A DNA stretch of 64,000 nt from Litchfieldella rifensis. Its GTDB lineage: Bacteria > Pseudomonadota > Gammaproteobacteria > Pseudomonadales > Halomonadaceae. The DNA is taken from contig NZ_JBHRUG010000001.1 in assembly GCF_042646605.1 (NCBI RefSeq), positions 62,001-126,000 on the forward strand. Direction: 5' to 3'. Made by a program: the position numbers and the translations under genes. Under the pieces are notes generated by a model. The model did no database searches, had not been told where the DNA came from, and saw only the letters and a program-made list of their open reading frames with translations. This document shows, one piece after another, positions 44,318-53,378 of the stretch (within the stretch, counting starts at the first letter, position 1; each line of letters starts with the position of its first letter).

Positions 44318-44614
44318 TCAGTGCCACCAAGGATCGGAGCCGCCTAACGACATTATCGCTCTGGGGCTATGATGTTCCTGCTGGTTAGCCACTCCTTGGC
44401 TAGCCGTATTGCGGAGGGATGCACTGCGCTGTTCCCAGTATGACGAACCCAATGCCACAGGAGCGACTGTATTAACTTCCCTCATGCCACCTTCGTTAGT
44501 CACCTGATGAAAACGTGCACTGCGCTGTTCCAGGAATGACGAATCCGATGCCATAACAGTGTTTGCAGCAAGCATACCAACGACGAAGGTAGCGGCCAAC
44601 GTCATGAATTTCAT
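44318..44614 (-). CDS. Small secreted protein with two EQRSA repeats
   Basis: This 98-residue protein has a clear signal peptide (MTLAATFVVGMLAANTVMA, cleavage after ASA-like VMA-S). The mature part contains two copies of SS-F/Y-L/W-EQRSA (SSFLEQRSARFHQ and SSYWEQRSASLRN) about 37 residues apart, and ends SLGGSDPWWH. No cysteines or catalytic motifs are seen. The ATG at 44614 has GAGG upstream. I do not recognise the family; similar short exported proteins with repeated QRSA occur in Halomonas and Pseudomonas, as I recall. Confidence 0.6.
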   Translation of the reverse strand: MKFMTLAATFVVGMLAANTVMASDSSFLEQRSARFHQVTNEGGMREVNTVAPVALGSSYWEQRSASLRNTASQGVANQQEHHSPRAIMSLGGSDPWWH

Positions 44615-44641
44615 GGGATACCTCATTGTGCTCATGCACAA

Positions 44642-45216
44642 ATTGTTGCCTCACGAATCACTCGCCGATATTCGACGCTGTGATCAATGTACCCAATCAT
44701 GCCAACAGCCATACCCGACATTATTTTGGGGAAGAGGAGTCGCGGGAAGAAGATGGGTTGACTGAACGGAGCAAGCCTAGGTTCTTAGCGCTTAGCCTTT
44801 TTGACCGCCTTAAGTGGGCGTCCGGCTTTGGCCAATTGATTATAGCTCGTGGCGGAAAAGGCAAAATAACTATTTTAAGGAGCCAAAAGATTAGAGGCAT
44901 CCAGTTGGAAGTCCGCTCATGATCGGCATAGGATTTGAGAAGAAGGACTACCACAACACATTGATCTTCCTGAATAATGGGATCAACGTTTTTATTCGTG
45001 CCAGAAACTGCTCGTAATAAATCATTTCTTATTGTTATTTTTTCAGGTTGGGTAAAGAAGATACAAAAACATGCGTCGTCATCGATCGAGGTCGAGGCAG
45101 CGTCCGACAAGGTGGCTTTAGTCTGACAATGCCCCATCACTTCTCCGGTGAGCGACAGACATCTTCCATGTTTCATGAATATCAGAATATATGGTGGAAA
45201 GTATTACTTGCAGGGA
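44642..45216. other. AT-richer stretch without a recognised gene
   Basis: This 575-base region has lower GC than its surroundings. Frames of up to 151 codons exist on the minus strand (44721-45176), but they have no ribosome site, no signal peptide and odd composition, so I do not call them. The tRNA-like sequence at 45217 lies at its right edge, which would fit remains of an inserted element. Confidence 0.4.
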
Positions 45217-45289
45217 TGGTTGGCCCAATTGGACTCGAACCAGAGATCAAGGAATTGTGAGTCCTACCCTTGGCTAATGAAGCTGACCA
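45217..45289 (-). other. 73-nt tRNA-like sequence, probably a decayed tRNA
   Basis: Read on the minus strand, the segment ends GGTTCGAGTCC...TGGGCCAACCA, a T-loop consensus followed by an acceptor strand and CCA. Its 5' TGGTCAG pairs with TGGGCCA at five or six of seven positions. The middle has CTCACAA, a proper anticodon loop with anticodon CAC (valine). Total length is 73. The D-arm and both the anticodon and T stems have mismatches. So it is either a degenerate tRNA or a chance likeness. Confidence 0.35.
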
Positions 45290-45400
45290 ATACGCTGCTT
45301 GTGCATGGCTCAGCGAAGGAATCGATGCAGGAATTCTTGAGATATGACCAAGGCCACGGAGCGCAAACTGCGCATTTCTATACGGTATGGCTGAAGGCAT

Positions 45401-45433
45401 GTGCCGTGGCGGGATACCTTCCCGCCACGGCAC
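45401..45433 (-). terminator. Hairpin ending the SSS-transporter/nic operon
   Basis: GTGCCGTGGCGGGA pairs perfectly with TCCCGCCACGGCAC around a five-base loop: a 14-bp GC-rich stem 47 bases beyond the transporter stop. No T tract follows on either strand, but the stability is high. Confidence 0.7.
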
Positions 45434-45480
45434 TCATCCATCAACGAACCATTACTTCTTAATCAGACCACGATGTCGGC

Positions 45481-47001
45481 TCAGTGGCCTGCCTTGGCCT
45501 GCTGAAGTGGCGGTTCGGATACCACACCGGCAGTCTTGCGAATCCGCAATTGGCTCGCTATCGCATCGAGGAACTCGTCAGCCCTCGCTTGCGGCGCCTT
45601 GCTCAACAGGCTCACGCCGACGAACAGCACGCTGGAAACGATGATGCCCCAAATGCCGGCCGGCAGGCCCAGGAAAGAGTTGCCGATGGCATAGACGAAG
45701 AGCACGAAGGTACCGGTACCGATGACACTGACCAGGGCACCGGCAGCGGTACCGCGCTTCCAGTAGAAGGCGCCGATGATCGCCGGTACCACGGCCACCA
45801 GACCGGAAGAAGCGGCTACCGACAATACGGCGATCAGGTCGAGTTGCAGTTCGGCGAAGCCAAGCGCCATCAGGGCGATCACCGGAATCACCACCTTGCC
45901 GACGATCAGCTGGCGTTTCTCGCTCGTGCCGGGCTTGACGTTGGCATAGACGTCACGTGCCAGCATCGAGGAGAGCGTAAGCATGATCGAATCGATGGTG
46001 GAAACCGCGGCAGCCATGATGCCGATCATCACGATCACGCCGAGAAGCGGTGGGACATGCACGGAACCGAGCAGTGTCGGGGTGGCCAGGTCGGCGCTTT
46101 CCAGCCCAGGGAAAGCCGCCAGTGCCGAGAAGCCCCATAGCACCGAGACCAGGGTATAGATGAAGCCGAAGACCAGGAAGCCGAGCAGCATCTGGCGCAT
46201 CGAGCGCAGCGATGCCGGCATGAACAGGCGCTGGCTGACCTGCGGGTTGGAAAGGCTGAAGAAGAACCAGGGAATGGTCAGGCCCAGGAAGGTGACGAAA
46301 CTGAACAGGCCGCTACCTGGCACCGTCAGCGACTGCGGATGCTCGGTGGCCAGGGTGTCGAACAAGGCACCGAAGCCGCCCAGCCCCTGAATGACCAGCA
46401 GAGCGACGAGGGTCGAGGCCACTACCATCATGATCGCCTGTAGCGAATCGGTCCACATCACCGAGCGAATACCCGCCACGTAGGAGAAGAAGATCGCAAT
46501 GGCGGTAGCCAGTATCACGCCGGTGGTGAAGGGAATGGCGCCCCCCGTGGTGCCCTGGAGCAGATAGCCGACCCCGGCGAGCTGCACGGCGGCATAGGGA
46601 ATCAGGAACACGCAACTGGCGATCGACACCGCCATGGCGACGTGCTTGCTGTTATAACGGTGGCCAAGCATCTCGCTGGGCGTGACGAAGCCGAACTTCT
46701 TGCCCACCGCCCAGAATTTCGGACCGAAGATCGCCACCAGCGACACGCCGGCGAAATAGACGATCTCGAAGCCCAGCGCGCCGACGCCGCCCGCATAGGT
46801 CAGGCCGGCCAGCCCGACCATCATGAAGGCGCTATAGGTCGTGGCACTGTAACTCAGCGCGGAGACGAAACCATTCATTTGCCGGTTGCCGAGGAAGTAC
46901 CCCGACATGTCCTGCGACTTGCCCTGGCGGGACAGGATGGCAATGGCGATGGCAACCAGCAGGTAGATCGCCACCGACCACCAGATAAGCGACTCGGTCA
47001 T
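45481..47001 (-). CDS. Sodium:solute symporter (SSS family)
   Basis: This 506-residue protein has 13 predicted membrane helices and SSS features: GYFLGNRQMNGFVSALSYSATTYSAFMMVG, GFVTPSEMLGHRYNSKHVA, VMWTDSLQAIMMVVAS and DSIMLTLSSMLARDVY. It is preceded by a DUF3311 gene, the pairing seen for PanF/YhdT-type carriers. Both lie directly downstream of nicB on the same strand, in the place where a nicotinate transporter would be useful. The known nic clusters use MFS NicT. The ATG at 47001 is chosen because GAGGGG is eight bases upstream; an ATG at 47007 overlaps the previous stop. Confidence 0.9.
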   Translation of the reverse strand: MTESLIWWSVAIYLLVAIAIAILSRQGKSQDMSGYFLGNRQMNGFVSALSYSATTYSAFMMVGLAGLTYAGGVGALGFEIVYFAGVSLVAIFGPKFWAVGKKFGFVTPSEMLGHRYNSKHVAMAVSIASCVFLIPYAAVQLAGVGYLLQGTTGGAIPFTTGVILATAIAIFFSYVAGIRSVMWTDSLQAIMMVVASTLVALLVIQGLGGFGALFDTLATEHPQSLTVPGSGLFSFVTFLGLTIPWFFFSLSNPQVSQRLFMPASLRSMRQMLLGFLVFGFIYTLVSVLWGFSALAAFPGLESADLATPTLLGSVHVPPLLGVIVMIGIMAAAVSTIDSIMLTLSSMLARDVYANVKPGTSEKRQLIVGKVVIPVIALMALGFAELQLDLIAVLSVAASSGLVAVVPAIIGAFYWKRGTAAGALVSVIGTGTFVLFVYAIGNSFLGLPAGIWGIIVSSVLFVGVSLLSKAPQARADEFLDAIASQLRIRKTAGVVSEPPLQQAKAGH

Positions 47002-47003
47002 GA

Positions 47004-47183
47004 TCATTTCCCCTCGAAGTCTTTTGTGATGAAGACATTCAGCGCAATCACGGCCAGACCGGCGACGGTCCAGAACAGGAAGCTTCCGTACCACGCTTGC
47101 ACGTCGGTCAGCAGGGTGTAGGGGACCAGGTAGCAGAGCAGCACCACCGCCCATACCAGCCATACCCATTTACTTCGTTGCAT
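47004..47183 (-). CDS. DUF3311 small membrane protein
   Basis: This 59-residue protein has two membrane helices (WVWLVWAVVLLCYLVPYTL and FLFWTVAGLAVIALNVFI). DUF3311 proteins are encoded next to SSS symporters and are presumed accessory subunits. The ATG at 47183 has GAGGTGG; the stop nearly touches the symporter start. It lies 77 bases after nicB. Confidence 0.85.
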   Translation of the reverse strand: MQRSKWVWLVWAVVLLCYLVPYTLLTDVQAWYGSFLFWTVAGLAVIALNVFITKDFEGK

Positions 47184-47260
47184 GTTCCACCTCGTCTTGT
47201 TCGTAGCGTCAGAGTGGGAGTTTTTCGCCATGGGTCGTGGCGAAAATCGGTGTCACGCAC

Positions 47261-50200
47261 TTAGCCGTGCGTCTTGTTATCGTCCTTGCGGATTTGCGAC
47301 ACGCGTTCGGTGATTCCCGACCAGGCGGGTTCCCCAGGTGCGAAACGGGCCCGGAGGTACTCGACCAGGGTCGTTACCTGCGAGTCGCTGAAGCTGTCGG
47401 CGAAACCCGGCATCTCGCCGATACCGGGAACGTTGGTCGCGTGCACGCCGCCCAGAATCGACTGGATGACGTTGTCGGGGCGCTCGCTATACAGGTTGGT
47501 ATTGAGTGCCAGTGACACCTTGGCCTGAGTGAACGATGGCAGGCCGGTGTCGACATGGCAGGAGGCGCAGGCGCCATCGAAGAGACGCTCGCCAGCTTCC
47601 AGGCCAGCAGGACTCGTTGCCGCCCTGGCCACTAGCTGTTGTGCCTCGAGGCGAACATCGTCGGCATCGCTTGCCGGTGCGTTCATCTGGGCCGCCACAT
47701 AATGGGCGATGGCGCGCACATCGGACTCCGGAAGCTCACCAAGCCCGGCCACCACCGGTGCCATTGGCCCCGATGCCACGCCATGCAGTTCGGACTCGCC
47801 ACCGCGCAGGTACTGGTATAGCGACTCCTCGCTCCAGGGAATCGGCGAGCGGGACAGGGTATTGAGAGGCGGCGCCTCCCACCCCTCCACCAAGGCGCCG
47901 GCCAGGTAGCGCTCACCTCCCTGCTCGGCGCCCAAGGCATTGCGCGGCGAGTGGCAGGCACTGCAATGCCCCAGCCCCTCGGCGAGATAAGCGCCGCGAT
48001 TGTACAGATCGCTTTGGGACGGATCGGGCTGGAAAGGGCTGGCATCGTGATACAGTGCGTTCCAGCCGGCCAGCAGCGCGCGCACGTTGAACGGAAACGA
48101 CAGTTCGTTGGCCGGCGGCTCCGCACTGACCGCGGGCTGCGCCATCAGGTAGGCGTAGAGTGCCTGCATGTCGGCGTCGCTGGTCTTGGCGAAGGCCGTG
48201 TAGGGAAAGGCCGGATACAGGTGCCGACCGTCGCGGCTGATACCGTGACGCATGGCCCGCTCGAAGGCGGCATAGGACCAGTTGCCGATGCCGGTCGCCT
48301 CGTCGGGCGTGATGTTGGTGCTATAAAGCGTGCCGAAGGGCGTATCGAAGGCCCTGCCGCCGGCATTATCGATACCGCCTTCGGCGGTATGGCAAATGAC
48401 GCAATCGCCCACCTCGGCGACCAGCCGCCCACGCTCGATGGTCTCCACCGAATACAGATTGGCGGCTGGCCGGGCCACCGGTGCGATAGGCGATTTCCAG
48501 GGCCACAACATGGCAGCCGCTCCTGCCGTCACCACCGCCGCGCCGGTGAGCCAGCGCCAGCGCGTTGCGCGTCGTCCGGTTGCCGCCTCGCCACCCCTTG
48601 CTCCGCACTCACCCTGCAAGGTCTGGCGTACTCGGCTGGCGGTAAAGGGGGGCTGGCGGAAACGCACACCAGTGGCATCGAAGAGCGCATTGGCGATCAC
48701 CGCGACACCGGGCGAAAGGTCCGCTTCGTCGAGTGGCGACAAGGCTGATACCGGCTCGCCATCGCTGCGCGTCATAGGGGTGGAACAAGATGTCCCGGCG
48801 ACATTTCGGGCCTCGGCGACCAGACCGCGTCGGCTCTCCTGCATGGATGACGAATCGCGATTACCGCCCCCATTCTCGCCCCATTCGTCGAAACTCGGCT
48901 CCCTGGCCAGCAATGGCCTGGCCACCCCCAGCACCCGCTGCTGCAATGTCTTCTGCAACTGCGCCGTATCGACCAAGGGACCGGAGTCCTGACCGACGAC
49001 CAGACGGGTCAGGCGCACGTCGCCGGTAACCCGGTTGACGTCGATATCGGCAACCCACGCCGAACGAACGCCTTCCTCGACACGACCATGCCGGTCGGGC
49101 AATTGTGCATAGGCGAAGCCGCGGCCACGGCGCACATCCGCCGTCGATCCCTCCTCGCTGGCCTTGGTCGGCCAGGACCATCCGGCGCGCCGGGTCACCG
49201 ACTCGATCAGCTCCACACCGCGAGGGTCGTCGAGGTGGCGCAGGCGCAAGGCCACGGGGTCCTGACCGCTTTCCCTGGCCACCTCATCGAGGAAGGATTC
49301 CCGAGCGAAGCCATGCTGCCATTCAAGCGCACGACCGTCGTCATGGCTTCCCCGCGCCTCACCGGGGACAGCCAACCGCTGGTCGCGGAACACATAGGGA
49401 GAGAACGGCGGCGACGCCGGCTCGCCGGTCGCGACATCGTCGTCGTGTCGGCGTGTTTCGAGCATGCCGCTCAGCCACAGCGCCACCACCGGCGTATCGC
49501 TGCCGACAAGCTCCTGACGATTGCGATAGCGCTCGATCCCGCCCTGTGCATTCCATTCGACACTGACGGCTATGCGCTGGGCCTGGCCCAGGGCTTCGAC
49601 ATCGCGCGCATAGCTGGCATCCAACCACACGGCGACCGGTCGCCCCACCGCCCTGGACAACAGCGCCGCATCGGCGGCGGCATCGTCGCCGCAGTGCCTG
49701 CCGATGCCGGATCCTGAAGCCACATCGTGCAGTTCGATGGCTTCCCCGGCCAGGCCGGTGAGCGCCATCAGGTCGCGCTCGAGCAGCACCGGGGTCGTCG
49801 TTGGCGCCCAGATATCGAGCCGATCACGACCATGGTCGGCAACGACCCAGCCCGGCTCGTCGCCCCAGCGCATCCGGCTTGGCCAGCCATAGTGCCGTGT
49901 CAGATACCGACCTAGCGTTGCGTCCGCTTCGGCAGGGTTCTCCTGATGCGACGACTCCACTCGCAACGCCCGCCCCTGTTGGGTGCCATTTTCCGCAACC
50001 TCCAATGGCTGCCACTCCAGTCGCAAGCGCCGGGCCGCCTCGCGCGCCGCTTGCAAGCTGGTGGCCACGACACCCACGAAGTTGCCCTCGACCACGACCT
50101 CGATCCTGCCTGGTAGTGTCGCGACGCTCTTGTGATCCACACCCTGCAGTCGAGAGCAGACAAAAGTGCCGTCATCAAGACGGTAGGCGGGTGGGCGGAT

Positions 50201-50284
50201 CACGACCCCGAATCGCCCTTCGCCACCAAGCGACTCGGGCCGCCGATCGATGCCTGTCGAGCGATGAGATGCGGAAGCGTTCAT
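47261..50284 (-). CDS. nicB: NicB-like nicotinate dehydrogenase: partial molybdopterin domain fused to a tri-heme cytochrome c
   Basis: This 1007-residue protein has two parts. Residues 1-570 resemble the xanthine dehydrogenase large subunit but begin at a point matching about residue 230 of the paralog at 56308. The first molybdopterin domain, with its GHVDLGTGIR-type loop, is therefore missing. GRGFAYAQLPD and the end ANALFDATGVRF are kept, with a Glu (PLDE) at the place of the catalytic GVGE. A membrane helix (WLTGAAVVTAGAAAMLW) leads to three CxxCH heme sites at Cys628, Cys774 and Cys906. NicB of Pseudomonas putida is a similar fusion of about 1,190 residues. The start overlaps nicA by ATGA with a GAGGAGG. 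Confidence 0.88.
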   Translation of the reverse strand: MNASASHRSTGIDRRPESLGGEGRFGVVIRPPAYRLDDGTFVCSRLQGVDHKSVATLPGRIEVVVEGNFVGVVATSLQAAREAARRLRLEWQPLEVAENGTQQGRALRVESSHQENPAEADATLGRYLTRHYGWPSRMRWGDEPGWVVADHGRDRLDIWAPTTTPVLLERDLMALTGLAGEAIELHDVASGSGIGRHCGDDAAADAALLSRAVGRPVAVWLDASYARDVEALGQAQRIAVSVEWNAQGGIERYRNRQELVGSDTPVVALWLSGMLETRRHDDDVATGEPASPPFSPYVFRDQRLAVPGEARGSHDDGRALEWQHGFARESFLDEVARESGQDPVALRLRHLDDPRGVELIESVTRRAGWSWPTKASEEGSTADVRRGRGFAYAQLPDRHGRVEEGVRSAWVADIDVNRVTGDVRLTRLVVGQDSGPLVDTAQLQKTLQQRVLGVARPLLAREPSFDEWGENGGGNRDSSSMQESRRGLVAEARNVAGTSCSTPMTRSDGEPVSALSPLDEADLSPGVAVIANALFDATGVRFRQPPFTASRVRQTLQGECGARGGEAATGRRATRWRWLTGAAVVTAGAAAMLWPWKSPIAPVARPAANLYSVETIERGRLVAEVGDCVICHTAEGGIDNAGGRAFDTPFGTLYSTNITPDEATGIGNWSYAAFERAMRHGISRDGRHLYPAFPYTAFAKTSDADMQALYAYLMAQPAVSAEPPANELSFPFNVRALLAGWNALYHDASPFQPDPSQSDLYNRGAYLAEGLGHCSACHSPRNALGAEQGGERYLAGALVEGWEAPPLNTLSRSPIPWSEESLYQYLRGGESELHGVASGPMAPVVAGLGELPESDVRAIAHYVAAQMNAPASDADDVRLEAQQLVARAATSPAGLEAGERLFDGACASCHVDTGLPSFTQAKVSLALNTNLYSERPDNVIQSILGGVHATNVPGIGEMPGFADSFSDSQVTTLVEYLRARFAPGEPAWSGITERVSQIRKDDNKTHG

Positions 50285-50763
50285 GCGCATCCCTCCTCGT
50301 CGTCATGACCAGCGGCCCGATAGGCAGCCTCGAGGATCTCGACATGCGTGCCGCAGCGGCACAGGTTGTGCTCGAGAGCGGCCCGAATCGACTCTTTGGA
50401 GGGGTGAGGGTCACGGTTGAGCAGCGCACGCACGCTCATGATCATGCCGTTGAGACAATAGCCGCACTGCGCCGCTTGCTTCTCGATGAACGCGGTCTGC
50501 ACCGGGTCCAGCCCATCAGGCGTTGCCAACCCCTCGAGCGTCGTCACCTCATGACCGATGACGGCCGCCACCGGCAGCACGCAGGCGCGCGCCGCCAGGC
50601 CATCGACGAGCACGGTGCAGGCGCCGCACTCGCCCAGGCCGCAACCGTACTTGGGGCCGTTCAGTGCCAGGTCATTGCGCAGCACATGCAGCAGGTTCGT
50701 TTCCGGTGCCACCGCGATACGGTGCGACTGCCGATTGACGGTCAGGGTCAGCGTTCGTGTCAT
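50281..50763 (-). CDS. nicA: Nicotinate dehydrogenase iron-sulfur subunit NicA
   Basis: This 160-residue protein carries two [2Fe-2S] centres of the xanthine oxidase family. The plant-type site is Cys41, Cys46, Cys49 and Cys61 (GCGLGECGACTVLVDG). The second uses Cys100, Cys103, Cys135 and Cys137 (QCGYCLNGMIMS and NLCRCGTH). It passes electrons from the molybdenum site to the cytochromes of NicB during hydroxylation of nicotinate to 6-hydroxynicotinate. It overlaps nicB by four bases and follows nicX by 47 bases on the same strand. Confidence 0.93.
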   Translation of the reverse strand: MTRTLTLTVNRQSHRIAVAPETNLLHVLRNDLALNGPKYGCGLGECGACTVLVDGLAARACVLPVAAVIGHEVTTLEGLATPDGLDPVQTAFIEKQAAQCGYCLNGMIMSVRALLNRDPHPSKESIRAALEHNLCRCGTHVEILEAAYRAAGHDDEEGCA

Positions 50764-50810
50764 GGGGATTCGATCGTTGTTGTTGGCTTTCGCTCCCCAC
50801 TGGGAGCGGG

Positions 50811-51869
50811 TCAGGTCTCGATACGCGATGCCTCCGGCGCCACCACGTCACCTTCTTTCACCACCGCCATGTCATCCAAGTAGACAGAGCAATGGCGCAT
50901 GGGGATATCCATGTGGCATGGCGTGTTGCGCGGCCCGCCGACCTCGGTATTGGGACCGGTGGAGAACAGGAAGTTGCCATGGAAGGCACGCGCGTCCATG
51001 CCAATGGCATCGTTCTTGTCATGCAACCCCAGGGCCGTCCACTGCGCACGGGGCTGCAGCCCCCAGCCGATGTGCGAAATGGCATACACATCGGGATCCT
51101 TGAAGTGGGCCATGTACTCGCGCAGGTACTCGGCATCGAAGCCGCCATGGATGCGACGGATGAATCCTTCCTCGATCTCCAGCGTGACCGGCTTGTCGCG
51201 CACGTAGGTCTTGAAGGGCAACAGGATATCGCCGATGTCGAGCACCAGCTTGCCCTCGGCGCTGCCCTCGTTGGGCCACGAGAACAGAAAACCGCTCGGC
51301 CAGTGGTCCCAGCGCCCCGGCTCGTCGGCAAAACCGTACTCGGTCACCACCGGGTACTGGCCCAACCTGGCGCGGAAGTCAGTTCCCGCTGCCGATGTCA
51401 CCCTGAAGGTCTCGGCCGCTTCGAAGGGCTGACGCGCCGCCTCGACCCGCCGCTTGTCCTCCAGGCTCGGCAGCATGCGCGCCAGCATCTCCGGCGGCTC
51501 CACGGCCAGCAGGATGCGGGTGCCGGACTTGAGGATCGCCTCCTGCTCCGGCGAGTGCAGCAGCATCATGGTATCGACCACCAGGTCGGCTGCCATCAGC
51601 GCCTGCTGCGCCGCAGGATGGCCGGTCAGGGCGGTATGGCCGACATAGGCCGTCAGATCGTTGCCCATGGCGGTGCGGTGGTTGAAGGCCGGCAGCTCGA
51701 CGGCATAGGCCTTGGCTCCTAGCCGGTACGACGCCTCCATGGCGGCCGTGACGATGAACGGGTTGGAGTAGTGGCTCTTGAGCACCGCGACACTCTGGGT
51801 CTCGTCCACCCGTGACAGCTTCAACACGTGCTCGAAGTGCTGGGTCAATTCGCTCTGACTGACTGGCAT
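50811..51869 (-). CDS. nicX: 2,5-dihydroxypyridine 5,6-dioxygenase NicX
   Basis: This 352-residue protein is of the M29-peptidase-like fold that NicX uses for iron-dependent opening of 2,5-dihydroxypyridine to N-formylmaleamate. Visible features are AVELPAFNHRTAMGNDLTAYVGHTAL, LHSPEQEAILKSGTRILLAV, the acidic/His ligands in EIEEGFIRRIHGG and DVYAISHIGWGLQPRAQW, and FSTGPNTEVGG near the end. An AAGGTG precedes the ATG. It is divergent from nicC across a 342-base gap with two GTGTATAC motifs. Confidence 0.92.
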   Translation of the reverse strand: MPVSQSELTQHFEHVLKLSRVDETQSVAVLKSHYSNPFIVTAAMEASYRLGAKAYAVELPAFNHRTAMGNDLTAYVGHTALTGHPAAQQALMAADLVVDTMMLLHSPEQEAILKSGTRILLAVEPPEMLARMLPSLEDKRRVEAARQPFEAAETFRVTSAAGTDFRARLGQYPVVTEYGFADEPGRWDHWPSGFLFSWPNEGSAEGKLVLDIGDILLPFKTYVRDKPVTLEIEEGFIRRIHGGFDAEYLREYMAHFKDPDVYAISHIGWGLQPRAQWTALGLHDKNDAIGMDARAFHGNFLFSTGPNTEVGGPRNTPCHMDIPMRHCSVYLDDMAVVKEGDVVAPEASRIET

Positions 51870-51934
51870 CTTGTCACCTTTTCTTCCCGTCCCGCACCAG
51901 CAGGGTGCAGGTCCTCTTTGATTTGTAATTTATG

Positions 51935-51942
51935 GTGTATAC
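51935..51942. promoter_or_regulatory. Candidate NicR operator 1 (GTGTATAC)
   Basis: GTGTATAC within TATGGTGTATACGCTTA lies 66 bases upstream of nicX. The same core recurs at 52122 and, as a full 12-base palindrome, at 56231. All three copies are in gaps between nic genes. They are proposed as sites of the MarR regulator NicR. Confidence 0.5.
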
Positions 51943-52121
51943 GCTTATTACTTGATGTGTCTACAAGGTATAGCACCCTTTCCCAAGGACTGGCAAGAAC
52001 GAAACCAACCTCGTGAAAATACCTTTATACCCAGTATTAGTCGCGATCTTCCGTATTTTCAAGCCAGACATCCTCATGCATCACCTGGGTCAAAAAGCAG
52101 TGCTTGACCCTTTTCAAAATG

Positions 52122-52129
52122 GTGTATAC
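52122..52129. promoter_or_regulatory. Candidate NicR operator 2 (GTGTATAC)
   Basis: GTGTATAC within AATGGTGTATACGTTGTT lies 83 bases upstream of nicC. It shares ATGGTGTATACG with the nicX-side copy, so the two probably bind the same regulator. Confidence 0.5.
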
Positions 52130-52211
52130 GTTGTTTTTACGCAAGAGGCACGCCATCCAGGCGTGACTGCATGGCGGACCCTGCAAACAACAGCAACAGA
52201 GGACCCCTCCC

Positions 52212-53378
52212 ATGAACGACAAACCGACGATCGCGGTCATCGGCGCCGGCCTGGGCGGCGCCGCCGCCGGCGCCCTGCTGCAGCAGGCTGGCTATCCGAC
52301 CAAGGTGTTCGAACAGGCTCCCGCCTTCTCGCGCCTGGGTGCCGGCATCCACCTCGGCCCCAACGTGATGAAGGTGATGCGCCGCATCGGCATCGAAGAC
52401 CGACTCAATGCCATGGGCTCCCACCCCGACTTCTGGTTCAGCCGCGATGGCATGACCGGCGAATACCAGTCACGCATTCCGCTCGGTGAATTCGCCCGCC
52501 GCGAGTACGGCGCCGCCTACATCACCGTGCACCGCGGCGACCTGCATGCCCTGATGGTCGATGCCCTCGATCCGGCGCGGCTTCATTTCGACAAGCGCCT
52601 GGTGGATGTCGACGACAACGGTGACAAGGTGGTCATGCGCTTCGCCGACGGTACCAGCGAGAAAGCCGACCTGGTGATCGGTGCCGATGGCGTGAATTCC
52701 CGCATCCGTGAAAAGCTGCTCGGCCCCGAGGCGCCCATCTACAGCGGCTGGGTGGCACACCGCGCAATCATCTCTGCCGACAAACTGGCCGCCTACGACC
52801 TGGATTTCGAAGCCTGCGTGAAGTGGTGGTCGGAAGACCGGCACATGATGGTCTACTTCGTGACCGGCGATGAGAAGGAGTACTATTACGTCACTGGCGT
52901 TCCCGAGCCGGAGTGGAACCACGGCACCTCCTTCATCGACAGCTCGCGCGAGGAGATGCGCGAAGCCTTCAAGGGCTATCACCCGGTGGTCCAGGCCTTG
53001 ATCGATTGCACCGAGAAGGTGACCAAGTGGCCCCTGCTCGAGCGCAGTCCCCTTCCACTGTGGCATGACAACCGCCTGGTGCTGTTGGGCGATGCCTGTC
53101 ATCCGATGAAGCCGCACATGGCACAGGGAGCGGCCATGGCCATCGAGGATGCCGCCATGCTGGTGCGTTGCCTGGAGGAAGTCGGTGCCGACCGCTATCG
53201 GCAGGCCTTCGAACTGTACAAGGCCAATCGTTTCGAGCGCGCCTCGCGAGTACAGAAGGTCTCCCATGACAACACCTGGCTGCGCCATGACGAAGACCCG
53301 TCATGGGTATTCGGCTACGACGTGTTCGAGGAACCTCTCAAGCAACCTCAACCCGCCACCACAGGGAGTCCGGCATGA
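52212..53378 (+). CDS. nicC: 6-hydroxynicotinate 3-monooxygenase NicC
   Basis: This 388-residue FAD aromatic hydroxylase has IAVIGAGLGGAAAGALLQQAG (split here by the FAD loop GxGxxG), VIGADGVNSRIRE and LLGDACHPMKPHMAQGA. It converts 6-hydroxynicotinate to 2,5-dihydroxypyridine with loss of CO2, using NADH. The ATG follows GAGGACCCC. It leads the plus-strand run nicC-nicD-nicE-nicF and overlaps nicD by four bases. Confidence 0.94.
   Translation: MNDKPTIAVIGAGLGGAAAGALLQQAGYPTKVFEQAPAFSRLGAGIHLGPNVMKVMRRIGIEDRLNAMGSHPDFWFSRDGMTGEYQSRIPLGEFARREYGAAYITVHRGDLHALMVDALDPARLHFDKRLVDVDDNGDKVVMRFADGTSEKADLVIGADGVNSRIREKLLGPEAPIYSGWVAHRAIISADKLAAYDLDFEACVKWWSEDRHMMVYFVTGDEKEYYYVTGVPEPEWNHGTSFIDSSREEMREAFKGYHPVVQALIDCTEKVTKWPLLERSPLPLWHDNRLVLLGDACHPMKPHMAQGAAMAIEDAAMLVRCLEEVGADRYRQAFELYKANRFERASRVQKVSHDNTWLRHDEDPSWVFGYDVFEEPLKQPQPATTGSPA

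Noticed and set aside
44721..45176. A 151-codon minus-strand frame
   Set aside because: No ribosome site, signal, motif or codon bias; the region looks non-coding or decayed.
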